Origin: Pandoraea commovens
Lineage (GTDB): Bacteria; Pseudomonadota; Gammaproteobacteria; Burkholderiales; Burkholderiaceae
Assembly: GCF_902459615.1 (NCBI RefSeq)
Contig: NZ_CABPSA010000001.1
Span: 1,116,001 to 1,180,000 of the forward strand
Length of the DNA stretch: 64,000 bases
Reading direction: 5' to 3'
Shown here: positions 8,232 through 16,672 of the stretch, one piece after another
How positions within the stretch are numbered: position 1 is the stretch's first letter
Layout: every line of letters starts with the position of its first letter
Notes under the pieces: model-generated
What the model saw: only the letters and a program-made list of their open reading frames with translations
What the model was told of the DNA's origin: nothing
Databases searched by the model: none
Translations under genes and position numbers: made by a program

Positions 8232-9374
8232 ATGAAAATCGCCGTCATCGGTGGCGGGCCTGCGGGCCTGTACTTCTCATTGTTGATGAAACAACGTCAT
8301 CCGGAAGACGAGATCGTCGTGCACGAACGCAACGCTGCGAACGCCACCTACGGCTGGGGCGTCGTGTTCTCCGACATCGCCCTCGCCTTCCTGAAGGACG
8401 CGGACGAAGCCTTCTTCCGCAAGTTCACGGCGCATCACACGCGTTGTGATCACATGGAAATCGTGCATCAGGGCGTGCCCGTGCGTCTGTCCAACAACCA
8501 TTTCTCCCGCACGTCGCGCATCGACATGCTGCGCGTGTTGCAACAAGCCTGCGCCGACGCCGGTGTGGAAGTGCGCTACGAGAGCCACGTCACCGATCCG
8601 GCACAGTTGCCCGACGCCGACGTGATCGTTGCGGCCGACGGCGTGAACAGCGAAGTGCGCACGCGCATGGCCGAACACTTCGGCCCGAGCTTCGACGAGC
8701 GCCGCAACAAGTTCGCGTGGTACGGCACGTCGCGCACGTTCCATCCCGTGTCGCTCATCTTCCGCCAGACGCCGCACGGCGTGTTCATGGCGCACGCCTA
8801 TCAGTACAGCCCCGACCGGTCGACGTTCCTCGTCGAAGTCGATCCCGACACGTGGCAACGCTGCGGACTGGACACGGCCACCGAAGACGAAAGCCGCGCG
8901 TTCTGCGAACAGATCTTCGCCGATGACCTGCAAGGCCATTCGCTGCTGACGAACCGCTCGAACTGGTTCCAGGCGCGTGTAGTGAGCAACGCGCGCTGGT
9001 CGCACGGCAACGTGGTGCTGCTGGGCGACGCGCTGCGCAGCGTCCACTTCTCGCTCGGCTCCGGCACCCGTATGGCCATGCAGGACGCCATCGCACTGTT
9101 CGAGGCGTTGAGCGCGAACCGCAGCGATGTGCCCGCCGCCTTCGCAGCCTTCGAGCAGAGCCGTCGCAGTGCTTCGGACCGTTTTCAAGATGCTGCCCGC
9201 CGGAGTCTCGACTGGTACGAATCCGTCGACACCCGTATGCACCTCGACCCTGTGCGCTTCGCCTACGACTACATGCTGCGCACGGGGCGGGTAACGCACG
9301 AGGATCTGCGGGCGCGCGATCCCGAGTTCGTCGCGCAGGTGGAGGCCCTGACCACCCCGGCGCACGCCGCCTGA
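8232..9374 (+). CDS. FAD-dependent aryl-CoA monooxygenase (SdgC/aminobenzoyl-CoA hydroxylase type)
   Basis: A 380-residue class A flavoprotein monooxygenase. It has the FAD dinucleotide motif IAVIGGGPAGLYFSLLM at the N-terminus, DVIVAADGVNSEVR (DG motif) near residue 140 and VVLLGDALRSVHFSLGSGT near residue 260 (GD motif with the unusual Arg-Ser-Val-His). The segment ATYGWGVVFSD is typical of salicylyl-CoA 5-hydroxylase and of the monooxygenase half of 2-aminobenzoyl-CoA monooxygenase/reductase. Those relatives often carry a fused C-terminal old-yellow-enzyme-type domain, which is absent here, so this is a stand-alone hydroxylase. AGGAG precedes the ATG. The substrate is probably a CoA thioester of an ortho-substituted benzoate; the exact compound is inferred, not shown. 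Confidence 0.82.
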   Translation: MKIAVIGGGPAGLYFSLLMKQRHPEDEIVVHERNAANATYGWGVVFSDIALAFLKDADEAFFRKFTAHHTRCDHMEIVHQGVPVRLSNNHFSRTSRIDMLRVLQQACADAGVEVRYESHVTDPAQLPDADVIVAADGVNSEVRTRMAEHFGPSFDERRNKFAWYGTSRTFHPVSLIFRQTPHGVFMAHAYQYSPDRSTFLVEVDPDTWQRCGLDTATEDESRAFCEQIFADDLQGHSLLTNRSNWFQARVVSNARWSHGNVVLLGDALRSVHFSLGSGTRMAMQDAIALFEALSANRSDVPAAFAAFEQSRRSASDRFQDAARRSLDWYESVDTRMHLDPVRFAYDYMLRTGRVTHEDLRARDPEFVAQVEALTTPAHAA

Positions 9375-9446
9375 CGACGCATTAAGCCATCGTTCCAAAA
9401 CATCCATAACAAGGCAAAAACGCCACCCGAGGACAGGAGACACTTC

Positions 9447-10823
9447 ATGGACAAGCACGACACCCGGCACACGTCAGTCGATGTGCGGGACTTCATCAAC
9501 GCGGCCCCGGTGTCGCGCTTCCAGATACTGATCAGCGCGATGTGTTTCCTGATCGTGGCGCTGGACGGGTTCGACATCGCCATCATCGGCTTCATCGCGC
9601 CGCATATCCGCAGCGAATGGCAGTTATCAATGGTGTCGCTCGGCCCGCTCTTCAGCGCGGGCCTGCTTGGGCTGATGGTCGGCGCGTTTTGCAGCGGGCC
9701 GATGGCCGACCGGATCGGTCGCCGCCGGGTGCTGATCCTGTCCGTGGCGTGGTTCGGTGCGGCGAGCGTCGGCGCAGCGCTCGCGCCGAACGTTGCCTGG
9801 CTCATCGCGCTGCGATTCCTCACCGGTCTGGGGCTGGGCGGTGCGATGCCCAACGCGATCACGCTGACATCCGAATTTAGTCCCGAACGACGTCGCGGCA
9901 CGCTGCTCACGCTGATGTTCTGCGGATTCTCGCTCGGCTCGGCGCTGGGTGGCGTGGTCACGGCCTATCTCGTGGCGGGCGTAGGCTGGCGCGGGCTGCT
10001 CGCGATTGGCGGACTGCTGCCGCTCGCGCTCGTGCCGGTGCTCTGGTTCACGCTGCCGGAGTCGGTGCGCTTTCTGGCGATCCGGGGCGGCACGCAGGCG
10101 CAGATCGCCGCGACGCTCAAACGCGTAGCGCCGGGCCTTGTCGTTGCCGGTCAGACATACAGCGCCGTTGACGACCGCCTGCCGTCCTCGCCCGTCGTGC
10201 AACTGTTTCACCGCGACTACCGGCGCGGCACGCTACTGCTCTGGCTGGCGTTCTTCATGAGCCTGTTGCTCCTGTACCTGCTCATCAACTGGCTGCCGAT
10301 TCTCGCGGAACGTAGCGGGCTGACGCTCAAACAGGCGTCGATGTTTGCCGGGCTGTTGCAAGGGGGCGGTGTGCTGGGCGCGATCGTGCTGGGGGTGCTG
10401 ATCGATCGCTTCCATCCGTACAAGGTGGTTGCGGTGGCCTATCTGCTCGGGGCGGCCTCGCTGGCGTCGCTGGCGCTGACGCAGAGCGCGGTCTGGCTCG
10501 CAGTGGGCATCTTCATCACAGGATTCTGCGTGAGCGGCTCGCAGGTGTGCGCAAACGTGATTGCGTCGGCGTATTACCCGACATCGAATCGGGCGACGGG
10601 CGTGGCCTGGGCGCTGGGTATCGGCCGCATTGGTGCCGTCGCGGGATCCTTCGGCGGGGCGCTCCTGCTGGCAGCGGGCTGGAGCAACGCCGGGCTGTTC
10701 ACGATTCTGGCGATACCGGCCATGCTCGCGGCGCTCGGCATTCTGCTCGCCGGGACGAAGCACCGCCGGGTAACGCAGGCATCGGACGCGGTCAGCGCGC
10801 CGTCGTCCCCTGCCCTCTCGTGA
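9447..10823 (+). CDS. MFS aromatic acid:H+ symporter (AAHS family)
   Basis: A 458-residue inner-membrane permease with twelve predicted transmembrane helices. The AAHS-type signature ALDGFDIAIIGFIAPHI lies in the first helix, and the loop 2-3 motif GPMADRIGRRRVLI matches the MFS consensus. Relatives such as PcaK, BenK and GenK import aromatic acids with protons. It is the last gene of the operon, with a good ribosome binding site and 72 bases after the monooxygenase, so it is predicted to take up the aromatic acid that the upstream enzymes degrade. Confidence 0.88.
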   Translation: MDKHDTRHTSVDVRDFINAAPVSRFQILISAMCFLIVALDGFDIAIIGFIAPHIRSEWQLSMVSLGPLFSAGLLGLMVGAFCSGPMADRIGRRRVLILSVAWFGAASVGAALAPNVAWLIALRFLTGLGLGGAMPNAITLTSEFSPERRRGTLLTLMFCGFSLGSALGGVVTAYLVAGVGWRGLLAIGGLLPLALVPVLWFTLPESVRFLAIRGGTQAQIAATLKRVAPGLVVAGQTYSAVDDRLPSSPVVQLFHRDYRRGTLLLWLAFFMSLLLLYLLINWLPILAERSGLTLKQASMFAGLLQGGGVLGAIVLGVLIDRFHPYKVVAVAYLLGAASLASLALTQSAVWLAVGIFITGFCVSGSQVCANVIASAYYPTSNRATGVAWALGIGRIGAVAGSFGGALLLAAGWSNAGLFTILAIPAMLAALGILLAGTKHRRVTQASDAVSAPSSPALS

Positions 10824-10841
10824 TACGGTAGGCGGAAATAG

Positions 10842-10879
10842 GAAAGCGCGCGGATATCGTCGACATCACGCGCGCTTTC
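10842..10879. terminator. Hairpin between convergent operons
   Basis: A perfect 11-bp inverted repeat (GAAAGCGCGCG at 10842-10852 with its complement at 10869-10879) lies between the MFS gene and the convergent ligase-like gene. It lacks a long T tract, so it may be a weak bidirectional terminator or an mRNA 3'-end stabiliser. Confidence 0.6.
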
Positions 10880-10902
10880 GAGCCTTCCGGGAGTACGCGG
10901 CG

Positions 10903-12141
10903 TCAGTCGTAGGCCCGCGCATCCTCCACCAACTTGCCATCGGTCGGCAGCGACCCGACAGCGACGAAATCCACCTCACCGCGCAGTCGCGTCACATCGC
11001 GCAACGTCTCTTGCAGACGTGCCGCCAGTCCATCCGGCGGCGTATCGTTCGTCTCGCACAGCAGGCGCATGCGGTCGTCCCCCACCCGCCCTTCCACACG
11101 CAGACGCAACCGCACCAGCTCCGGATAGCGTTTGCCGATCTCGCCGATTTGCCCAGGATGCACAAACATACCGCGCACCTTCACCGTCTGATCTGCGCGC
11201 CCGAGCCAGCCTTTGAGGCGCATGTTCGTGCGCCCGCACGGACTGATGCCCGCCTCCACCGCCGACAGGTCACCGGTCGCGAAGCGAATCAGCGGGTAAT
11301 CCGGGTTGAAGTTCGTCACCACGACTTCGCCGATTTCCCCATCGGGCACCGGCTTCGTGCCGCCCGGCTCGACCAGTTCCACCAGCACGTTCTCGTCGAC
11401 GATCAGCCCGGCCTGTGCGTCGCTCTCGAAGGCAATCAGCCCTAGATCCGCCGTGCCGTACAACTGGCGCGCCGTGATCCCCCGGCCGTTGAACCACTCG
11501 CGCAACGAGGGCGGCAACGCTTCGCCCGAGAGCGTGGCACGACGAATGCAACTGAGGTCCGCTCCGGCCGCTTCGCCCTTCTCGATCAGAATCTTCAGGA
11601 ACGACGGCGTGCCTGCATACGCACCCGGCTTCAGGTGCCGGATGGCTTCCAGTTGCAGTTCCGTCTGCCCTACACCGGCGGGGAACACGCAACACCCCAG
11701 CCGTGCCGCCCCCGTCTCGATCATCATGCCAGCGGGCGTGAAGTGATACGAATACGTGTTATAGACCAGATCACCCGGGCGCAACCCTGCCGCGTACATC
11801 GCCCGTGCAAAGCGCCACCAGTCACTGCTGCGCCCGTCCGGCTCATAGATCGGGCCAGGCGACTGGTAGACGTGCGCGAGGCCGCTCACCGGCGTGGCGT
11901 TCAGACCGCCCAGCGGCGGGTGACGCACCTGAAACGCCGCCAGATCCGATTTACGCGTGACGGGCAACCCGGCCAGCGCATCGCGCGAGTCGATCTCGCC
12001 AGCGTCGATATCGCTCAGCGCCTCGGAAAAGTAGGCGGCATGCGTGCGGGCATGCGAGACCTGCGCCGGGAGCGCCGCCAGCAACGCCTTCTCGCGAACC
12101 TCCGGCGCACGGATTTCCAGCGTGTCGAAGTAGTCGTTCAT
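10903..12141 (-). CDS. PaaK-like (phenylacetate-CoA ligase family) protein with degenerate P-loop
   Basis: A 412-residue protein of the COG1541 ligase family. Family regions are visible: YNTYSYHFTPAGMMIE, AGTPSFLKILIE, RQLYGTADLGLI (A5), PLIRFATGDLS and the hinge GWLGRADQTVKVRGMFVHP. The serine/threonine/glycine-rich phosphate-binding loop expected near residues 90-100 is replaced by VYQSPGPIYEPDG, which lacks the SSGTTGxP pattern. It is last in a minus-strand set with a Liv-type transporter and a second acyl-CoA ligase, so it probably handles the transported aromatic or branched acid. It may be a ligase with altered ATP binding, or a protein that has lost adenylation. There is no strong ribosome binding site before the ATG. 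Confidence 0.75.
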   Translation of the reverse strand: MNDYFDTLEIRAPEVREKALLAALPAQVSHARTHAAYFSEALSDIDAGEIDSRDALAGLPVTRKSDLAAFQVRHPPLGGLNATPVSGLAHVYQSPGPIYEPDGRSSDWWRFARAMYAAGLRPGDLVYNTYSYHFTPAGMMIETGAARLGCCVFPAGVGQTELQLEAIRHLKPGAYAGTPSFLKILIEKGEAAGADLSCIRRATLSGEALPPSLREWFNGRGITARQLYGTADLGLIAFESDAQAGLIVDENVLVELVEPGGTKPVPDGEIGEVVVTNFNPDYPLIRFATGDLSAVEAGISPCGRTNMRLKGWLGRADQTVKVRGMFVHPGQIGEIGKRYPELVRLRLRVEGRVGDDRMRLLCETNDTPPDGLAARLQETLRDVTRLRGEVDFVAVGSLPTDGKLVEDARAYD

Positions 12142-12222
12142 ATCAACGGATCAACGATGAGGATTAACGAAGCGGATTGACGAAGCAGCGCGAGTGCGCC
12201 ACTCGTCCGAACGGGCAGGCGC

Positions 12223-13035
12223 TCAGGCAATCCAGCGCTTACGCCGCCGGTAGCTCTTGACGTTGCGGAAGCTCCCCGCGCTGCTCGCCCCGTCTTTGGC
12301 GATGCCCAGATAGAACTCCTTGACGTCCTCGTTATCGCGCAGCGACGTCGCGTCACCATCCATCACGACACGTCCGTTCTCGAGGATGTAGCCGTAGTCC
12401 GCATATCGCAGCGCGGCCATCGTGTTCTGCTCCGCGAGCAGGAAACTGACGTTCTCGCGCTGATTCAGGTCGCGCACGATCGTGAATATCTCCTCGACGA
12501 TCTGCGGCGCGAGCCCCATCGACGGCTCGTCGAGGAGAATCATCGACGGCTGGGCCATCATGGCGCGCCCGATGGCGCACATCTGCTGCTCACCACCGGA
12601 GGTGTAACCCGCCTGCGACTTGCGTCGCGTCTTCAGACGCGGGAAGTACGCGTAAATGCGCTCCAACGCGTGCTGCTGCGCGCTGCGCGACGCATGCCGC
12701 ACATAGCCGCCCGTCAGCAGATTCTCTTCGATGGTCAGATGCCCGAAGCAGTGGCGTCCCTCCATCACCTGAATCACACCGCGCTTGACCAGTCCGTTGG
12801 GCGTCAGTTGCTCGACCCGCTCGCCGCGATAGTCGATGGTGCCCTTCGTCACTTCGCCGCGCTCCGCGTGCAGCAGGTTCGAGATGGCCTTGAGTGTCGT
12901 GCTCTTGCCCGCGCCATTGGCCCCGAGCAGCGCCACGATCTTGCCCTCGGGCACGATCAGCGACACGCCTTTGAGCACCAGAATGACGTGGTCGTAAATG
13001 ACTTCGATGTTGTTGACGCGCAAACTCGCTTCCAT
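12223..13035 (-). CDS. livF: Branched-chain/aromatic acid ABC transporter ATPase, LivF type
   Basis: A 270-residue cytoplasmic ATPase. Walker A is GANGAGKSTT, the signature region is YTSGGEQQMCAIGRAMM (a serine-glycine variant of LSGGQ), Walker B is MILLDEPSMGLAP and the switch His region is FLLAEQN. LivF-type ATPases pair with LivG on LivH/LivM permeases; all partners are encoded just upstream. The C-terminus has an extra basic tail (KSYRRRKRWIA) beyond the usual LivF end. A GGAG site precedes the ATG. The transported solute may be an aromatic acid rather than an amino acid, given the two ligases in the set. Confidence 0.88.
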   Translation of the reverse strand: MEASLRVNNIEVIYDHVILVLKGVSLIVPEGKIVALLGANGAGKSTTLKAISNLLHAERGEVTKGTIDYRGERVEQLTPNGLVKRGVIQVMEGRHCFGHLTIEENLLTGGYVRHASRSAQQHALERIYAYFPRLKTRRKSQAGYTSGGEQQMCAIGRAMMAQPSMILLDEPSMGLAPQIVEEIFTIVRDLNQRENVSFLLAEQNTMAALRYADYGYILENGRVVMDGDATSLRDNEDVKEFYLGIAKDGASSAGSFRNVKSYRRRKRWIA

Positions 13036-13085
13036 GCATCACTCCGAAATCGGTGCTGCCGGTGCCTATGACCGGCAGCGGATCC

Positions 13086-13117
13086 TCAGCCCTTCATCAG
13101 CCCTTCATCAGCCCTTG
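13086..13117. repeat. Three tandem 11-bp units at the 3' end of the binding-protein gene
   Basis: TCAGCCCTTCA occurs at 13086-13096 and 13097-13107, with a third, ten-base match at 13108-13117. On the minus strand each unit repeats the last codons and TGA of the binding-protein gene, so the array looks like a local duplication of the gene's end. Confidence 0.85.
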
Positions 13118-14442
13118 TAGCAAGCAGGCGTAATGCCCTTCTCTTTGGCGTACTGCTTGGCCGACGCTTCGAACAACGGGTGAATCAGCCGGCGATTGCC
13201 TTCGATCCAGTCGGACACCATCACCCACTTGGTGCCGTCCCATTGCTGGATACGGACCTTGCCCGAGCCTTCGTGGTCCTCGCAGCTTGTCTTGATGTCG
13301 GGCAGCAGGCCCGTCGCACCCAGCGCCTTGAGGCGCGCCGCGTCGATGTTCAGGTTCTCCAGCGCCCAGCGCACCTGCGCAGGCGTCGAGACCTTCCCCT
13401 TGCCGAACTTGTTCTGCGCGGTGTTCAGCGCCTCGACCGTGGCCACCGCTGCTGAGACGCCTCGGTTGTACAACACCGAGCCGACCTTCGACGGGTCTTG
13501 CATATTCCCCTTGCCCGCGCCGTAGACCACCTTTTCGATGTCGGCGATCAGCGGCACCTGCTTGCCCGCCACGTTCCACGTCGCGCTCATGTAGCCCTTG
13601 GCGGCCGGACCTGCGGGAATCGTGTCTTCTTCCGAACCGGCCCACCAACTGCCGACGATCTTCTCGCGCGGATAACCGACCTTCTGCGCGGCCTTGAGCG
13701 CCGTCTGGTTCATCACACCCCAGCCCCAGAACACGACGTAATCCGGGTTCTCCTGACGAATGCGCAGCCACTGTGCACCCTGTTCATTACCCGGGTGTGC
13801 GACTGGAATCTCGATCAGGTTGAACTTATTGATCTTGGACTCGGCTTGCATCGCGACAATCGGCTCTTTGCCATAGGCCGAGTCGTGATACAGGAAGACG
13901 ATCTTCTTGCCGTTAAGCGAACCGCCGTTCTTGTCGGCGAGGAACTTGATGATGGCGGACGCCTGCATCTGGTAGGTCGTCACCAGCGGGAACGCCCACG
14001 GGAACACGGTGCCGTCGACCGCGTCGGTGCGCCCGTAGCCCATCATGACGAGCGGCACCTGATCGGTCGCCGTCTTGTCGATCAGCGCGTAAGAAATGCC
14101 GGTCGCCATGACGTGATATGCCGTGCCCTTCGTCACCGGGTTCTTCCCCTTGAGACGCTCGTAACACTCCACGCCCTTGGCGTTGTTGTACTCGGTCTCG
14201 CACTCTTCCCACGTGAGCTTCACGCCGTTCACGCCGCCGTTCTTCAGGTTCACGTATTGCAGATAGTCGATGAACCCGCCGTAGAACGACTGCCCGTTGG
14301 CGCCGTACGGGCCAACGCGATAGTCAGCCAACGCGATGAACTGATCGTTCGACTGTGCGAACGACGTCCCCACCGCCCCCGTGCCGAGCGCCAGCGCCAA
14401 AGCCAGCGAGCCCAACGATGTCGTCAACTGTTTCGTGTTCAT
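13108..14442 (-). CDS. Periplasmic substrate-binding protein, Liv/LivK-like
   Basis: A 444-residue type I periplasmic binding protein for the neighbouring ABC transporter. The ATG at 14442 (GGAG upstream) opens a classical signal peptide with a Leu/Ala-rich core and a probable cleavage after GTSFAQ; the open frame to 14481 adds residues that do not fit a signal peptide. The mature part begins with the ALADYRVGPYGANGQ ligand-binding region and ends in ACYKG. It is larger than LivK (~370) and resembles binding proteins found beside aryl-CoA ligases in Burkholderiales. The ligand is unknown. Confidence 0.88.
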   Translation of the reverse strand: MNTKQLTTSLGSLALALALGTGAVGTSFAQSNDQFIALADYRVGPYGANGQSFYGGFIDYLQYVNLKNGGVNGVKLTWEECETEYNNAKGVECYERLKGKNPVTKGTAYHVMATGISYALIDKTATDQVPLVMMGYGRTDAVDGTVFPWAFPLVTTYQMQASAIIKFLADKNGGSLNGKKIVFLYHDSAYGKEPIVAMQAESKINKFNLIEIPVAHPGNEQGAQWLRIRQENPDYVVFWGWGVMNQTALKAAQKVGYPREKIVGSWWAGSEEDTIPAGPAAKGYMSATWNVAGKQVPLIADIEKVVYGAGKGNMQDPSKVGSVLYNRGVSAAVATVEALNTAQNKFGKGKVSTPAQVRWALENLNIDAARLKALGATGLLPDIKTSCEDHEGSGKVRIQQWDGTKWVMVSDWIEGNRRLIHPLFEASAKQYAKEKGITPACYKG

Positions 14443-14522
14443 GCTGTGTCTCCATCTGTGGTTTTGTGTGTGTCCGAACATTCACCGGCAACAGGTAACA
14501 ATTGCCGTCGGTGTGGCAAACC

Positions 14523-15599
14523 TCAATGCGGGAAGGGCCAGATGCGCAGCTTCTCCTTGGCAATCTGCCAGAGCCGCGCCAGCCCATGCGGTTCGGCAAT
14601 CAGGAAAAAGATGATGAGACCGCCGAACACCATCAACTGGATATGCGAGACGGTGGCGTTGGTGAACGGCAAATGCAGGAAGGTCGCAATCGTTGGCAAC
14701 GTGCTGTCGAGAAAGATCGGCAGCAACAAGATGAACGCAGCACCCAGGAAGCTGCCGAGAATGCTGCCCACGCCGCCGATGATGATCATGAACAGGATGC
14801 GGAACGACAGGTCGAGCGAGAAGCCGTCCGGCTCCACGGAGCCGAGGTAGCAGTAGGCATAGAGCGCGCCTGCCACGCCGCAGTAGAACGAACTTACCGC
14901 GAAGGCGAGCAGCTTGACCCGCATGAGCGGAATGCCGATGACCTCGGCGGCGACGTCCATGTCACGCACGGCCATCCACGCGCGGCCGATATGCGAGCGA
15001 ACCAGATTCTTCGCGATGAGCGCCATCACCGTGACGACGCCCAGCACGAACAGGTACTTGCGCACCGGCGTATCCACATCCACACCGAACACCGAGATCT
15101 TCTGCGCCGTGATCACGCCCGACGAACTGTTGTTCGAGAGCCAGGGGAATTTGGTGAGCACCCAGAGCACGAAGAACTGCGCGGCGAGCGTGGCCACCGC
15201 GAGATAGAAGCCCTTGATGCGCAGCGACGGCAGACCGAACGCAATGCCCACGAGCGCCGCACACACGCCCCCCAGCGCGAACGACGCCAGAATCGGCATG
15301 CCTTCGATGCGCAACTGGAAGTTGTAGGACGCATAAGCGCCCACGGCCATGAACGCCGCCGTGCCGAGCGACAGTTGCCCTGCGTAGCCCGTCAGCAGGT
15401 TCAGCCCCAGCGCAGCGAGCGAGAACACGAGAAATGGGACGAGGATAGCCGTCAGCCAGTACTCGGTGGCGATCCACGGCAGAATGCCGAATGCCACGAC
15501 CAGCAGGCTGCAAACGGCAATCCGGTCCTGCCGGATCGGGAAAATCTGGCTGTCGGCAACGTAGGACGTCTTGAACTGCCCAGCTTCGCGATAGAACAT
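14523..15599 (-). CDS. livM: Liv-type ABC transporter permease LivM
   Basis: A 358-residue inner-membrane permease. LivM features are present: ALGLNLLTGYAGQLSLG followed by GAYASYN near residues 85-110, and the coupling-helix region SHIGRAWMAVRDMD. About ten membrane segments are expected. A GAGG site is six bases from the ATG. It forms the translocation pore with LivH. Confidence 0.9.
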   Translation of the reverse strand: MFYREAGQFKTSYVADSQIFPIRQDRIAVCSLLVVAFGILPWIATEYWLTAILVPFLVFSLAALGLNLLTGYAGQLSLGTAAFMAVGAYASYNFQLRIEGMPILASFALGGVCAALVGIAFGLPSLRIKGFYLAVATLAAQFFVLWVLTKFPWLSNNSSSGVITAQKISVFGVDVDTPVRKYLFVLGVVTVMALIAKNLVRSHIGRAWMAVRDMDVAAEVIGIPLMRVKLLAFAVSSFYCGVAGALYAYCYLGSVEPDGFSLDLSFRILFMIIIGGVGSILGSFLGAAFILLLPIFLDSTLPTIATFLHLPFTNATVSHIQLMVFGGLIIFFLIAEPHGLARLWQIAKEKLRIWPFPH

Positions 15600-15677
15600 G
15601 TGTGGCCTCTGCGATGAATGCTTGCGCGTGCTTTCCGATTCGAATGATTCGAATGACTGGTGCGGTCAGCCGCCGGG

Positions 15678-16592
15678 TCAAACCCGGTCGATGTGCCGTT
15701 CGCCGAACAACCCTTCCGGGCGTACCAGCAGGAACAGCAGTGCGAAGACGTACGGGAACCACCCCTCGATACCACCGAAATTACCGCCGAACTGGCTTTG
15801 CAGCAGTTGCGGCACGTAGATCTCTGCGAGCTTCTCCGCCGCACCGATAATCAGCCCGCCCACAATCGCGCCGGGGATCGACGTGAAGCCGCCGAGAATC
15901 AGCACGGGCAGCGCCTTGAGCGCCGTCATCGTGAGCGCGAACTGCACACCGTTGCGCGAGCCCCACAGCATGCCCGCCACCAGCGCGACGAAGCCCGACA
16001 CGCTCCACACGACCACCCAGATGCGCTGCAACGGAATACCCAGCGAGAGCGCCGCCTGATGGTCGTCGGCGACCGCCCGCAGCGCCCGGCCGATGCTCGT
16101 CGCCTTGAAGAACAGGGCCAGCAGCGCGACCAGCACCGCCGCGATCCCGGCGGCCGCGAGGTCGAAGCTGCTCACCAGCACGCCCGTCGAATCCATGATC
16201 GAGGCGATGGGTTCGTCCACGATGCCCAGCGACAACGGACGCACTTCGTTGCCCCACAGGAGCGGCGCCAGACCTTCGAGGAAAAACGACAGACCAATAG
16301 TCGCCATGAAGAGCGTGATCGGCGACTGGTTCACCAGCTTGCGCAACACGAAGCGCTCCGTCGCCATGCTCATCAGCACCATGACTACGAACGCGCCGAT
16401 GGCCGCCGCCCACAGCGGCAAGCCGCGCTCCATGAGACCGACGACCGACAAGGCCGCGAAGTACACCATCGCGCCCTGCGCGAAATTGAACACGCCGGAC
16501 GCCTTGAAGATCAGGACGAAGCCCAGCGCCACGAGCGAATACATCACGCCCGAGAGCAGCCCGCCGATCAGGATTTCGAAGAAGAACTGCAT
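15678..16592 (-). CDS. livH: Liv-type ABC transporter permease LivH
   Basis: A 304-residue inner-membrane permease of the BPD_transp_2 family. The N-terminal GLLSGVMYSLVALGFVLIF and the segment FNFAQGAMVYFAAL are LivH hallmarks, and TSIGRALRAVADD is the cytoplasmic coupling loop. A GGAG site precedes the ATG by seven bases. It pairs with LivM and the LivF/LivG ATPases. Confidence 0.9.
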   Translation of the reverse strand: MQFFFEILIGGLLSGVMYSLVALGFVLIFKASGVFNFAQGAMVYFAALSVVGLMERGLPLWAAAIGAFVVMVLMSMATERFVLRKLVNQSPITLFMATIGLSFFLEGLAPLLWGNEVRPLSLGIVDEPIASIMDSTGVLVSSFDLAAAGIAAVLVALLALFFKATSIGRALRAVADDHQAALSLGIPLQRIWVVVWSVSGFVALVAGMLWGSRNGVQFALTMTALKALPVLILGGFTSIPGAIVGGLIIGAAEKLAEIYVPQLLQSQFGGNFGGIEGWFPYVFALLFLLVRPEGLFGERHIDRV

Positions 16593-16672
16593 CGATGTCT
16601 CCAGTGTGCCAACGCTCAGTCAACTGCCATTCGATGTTCGGTGCTCGAGGCTTCCGATAGCCTTACTGACGA

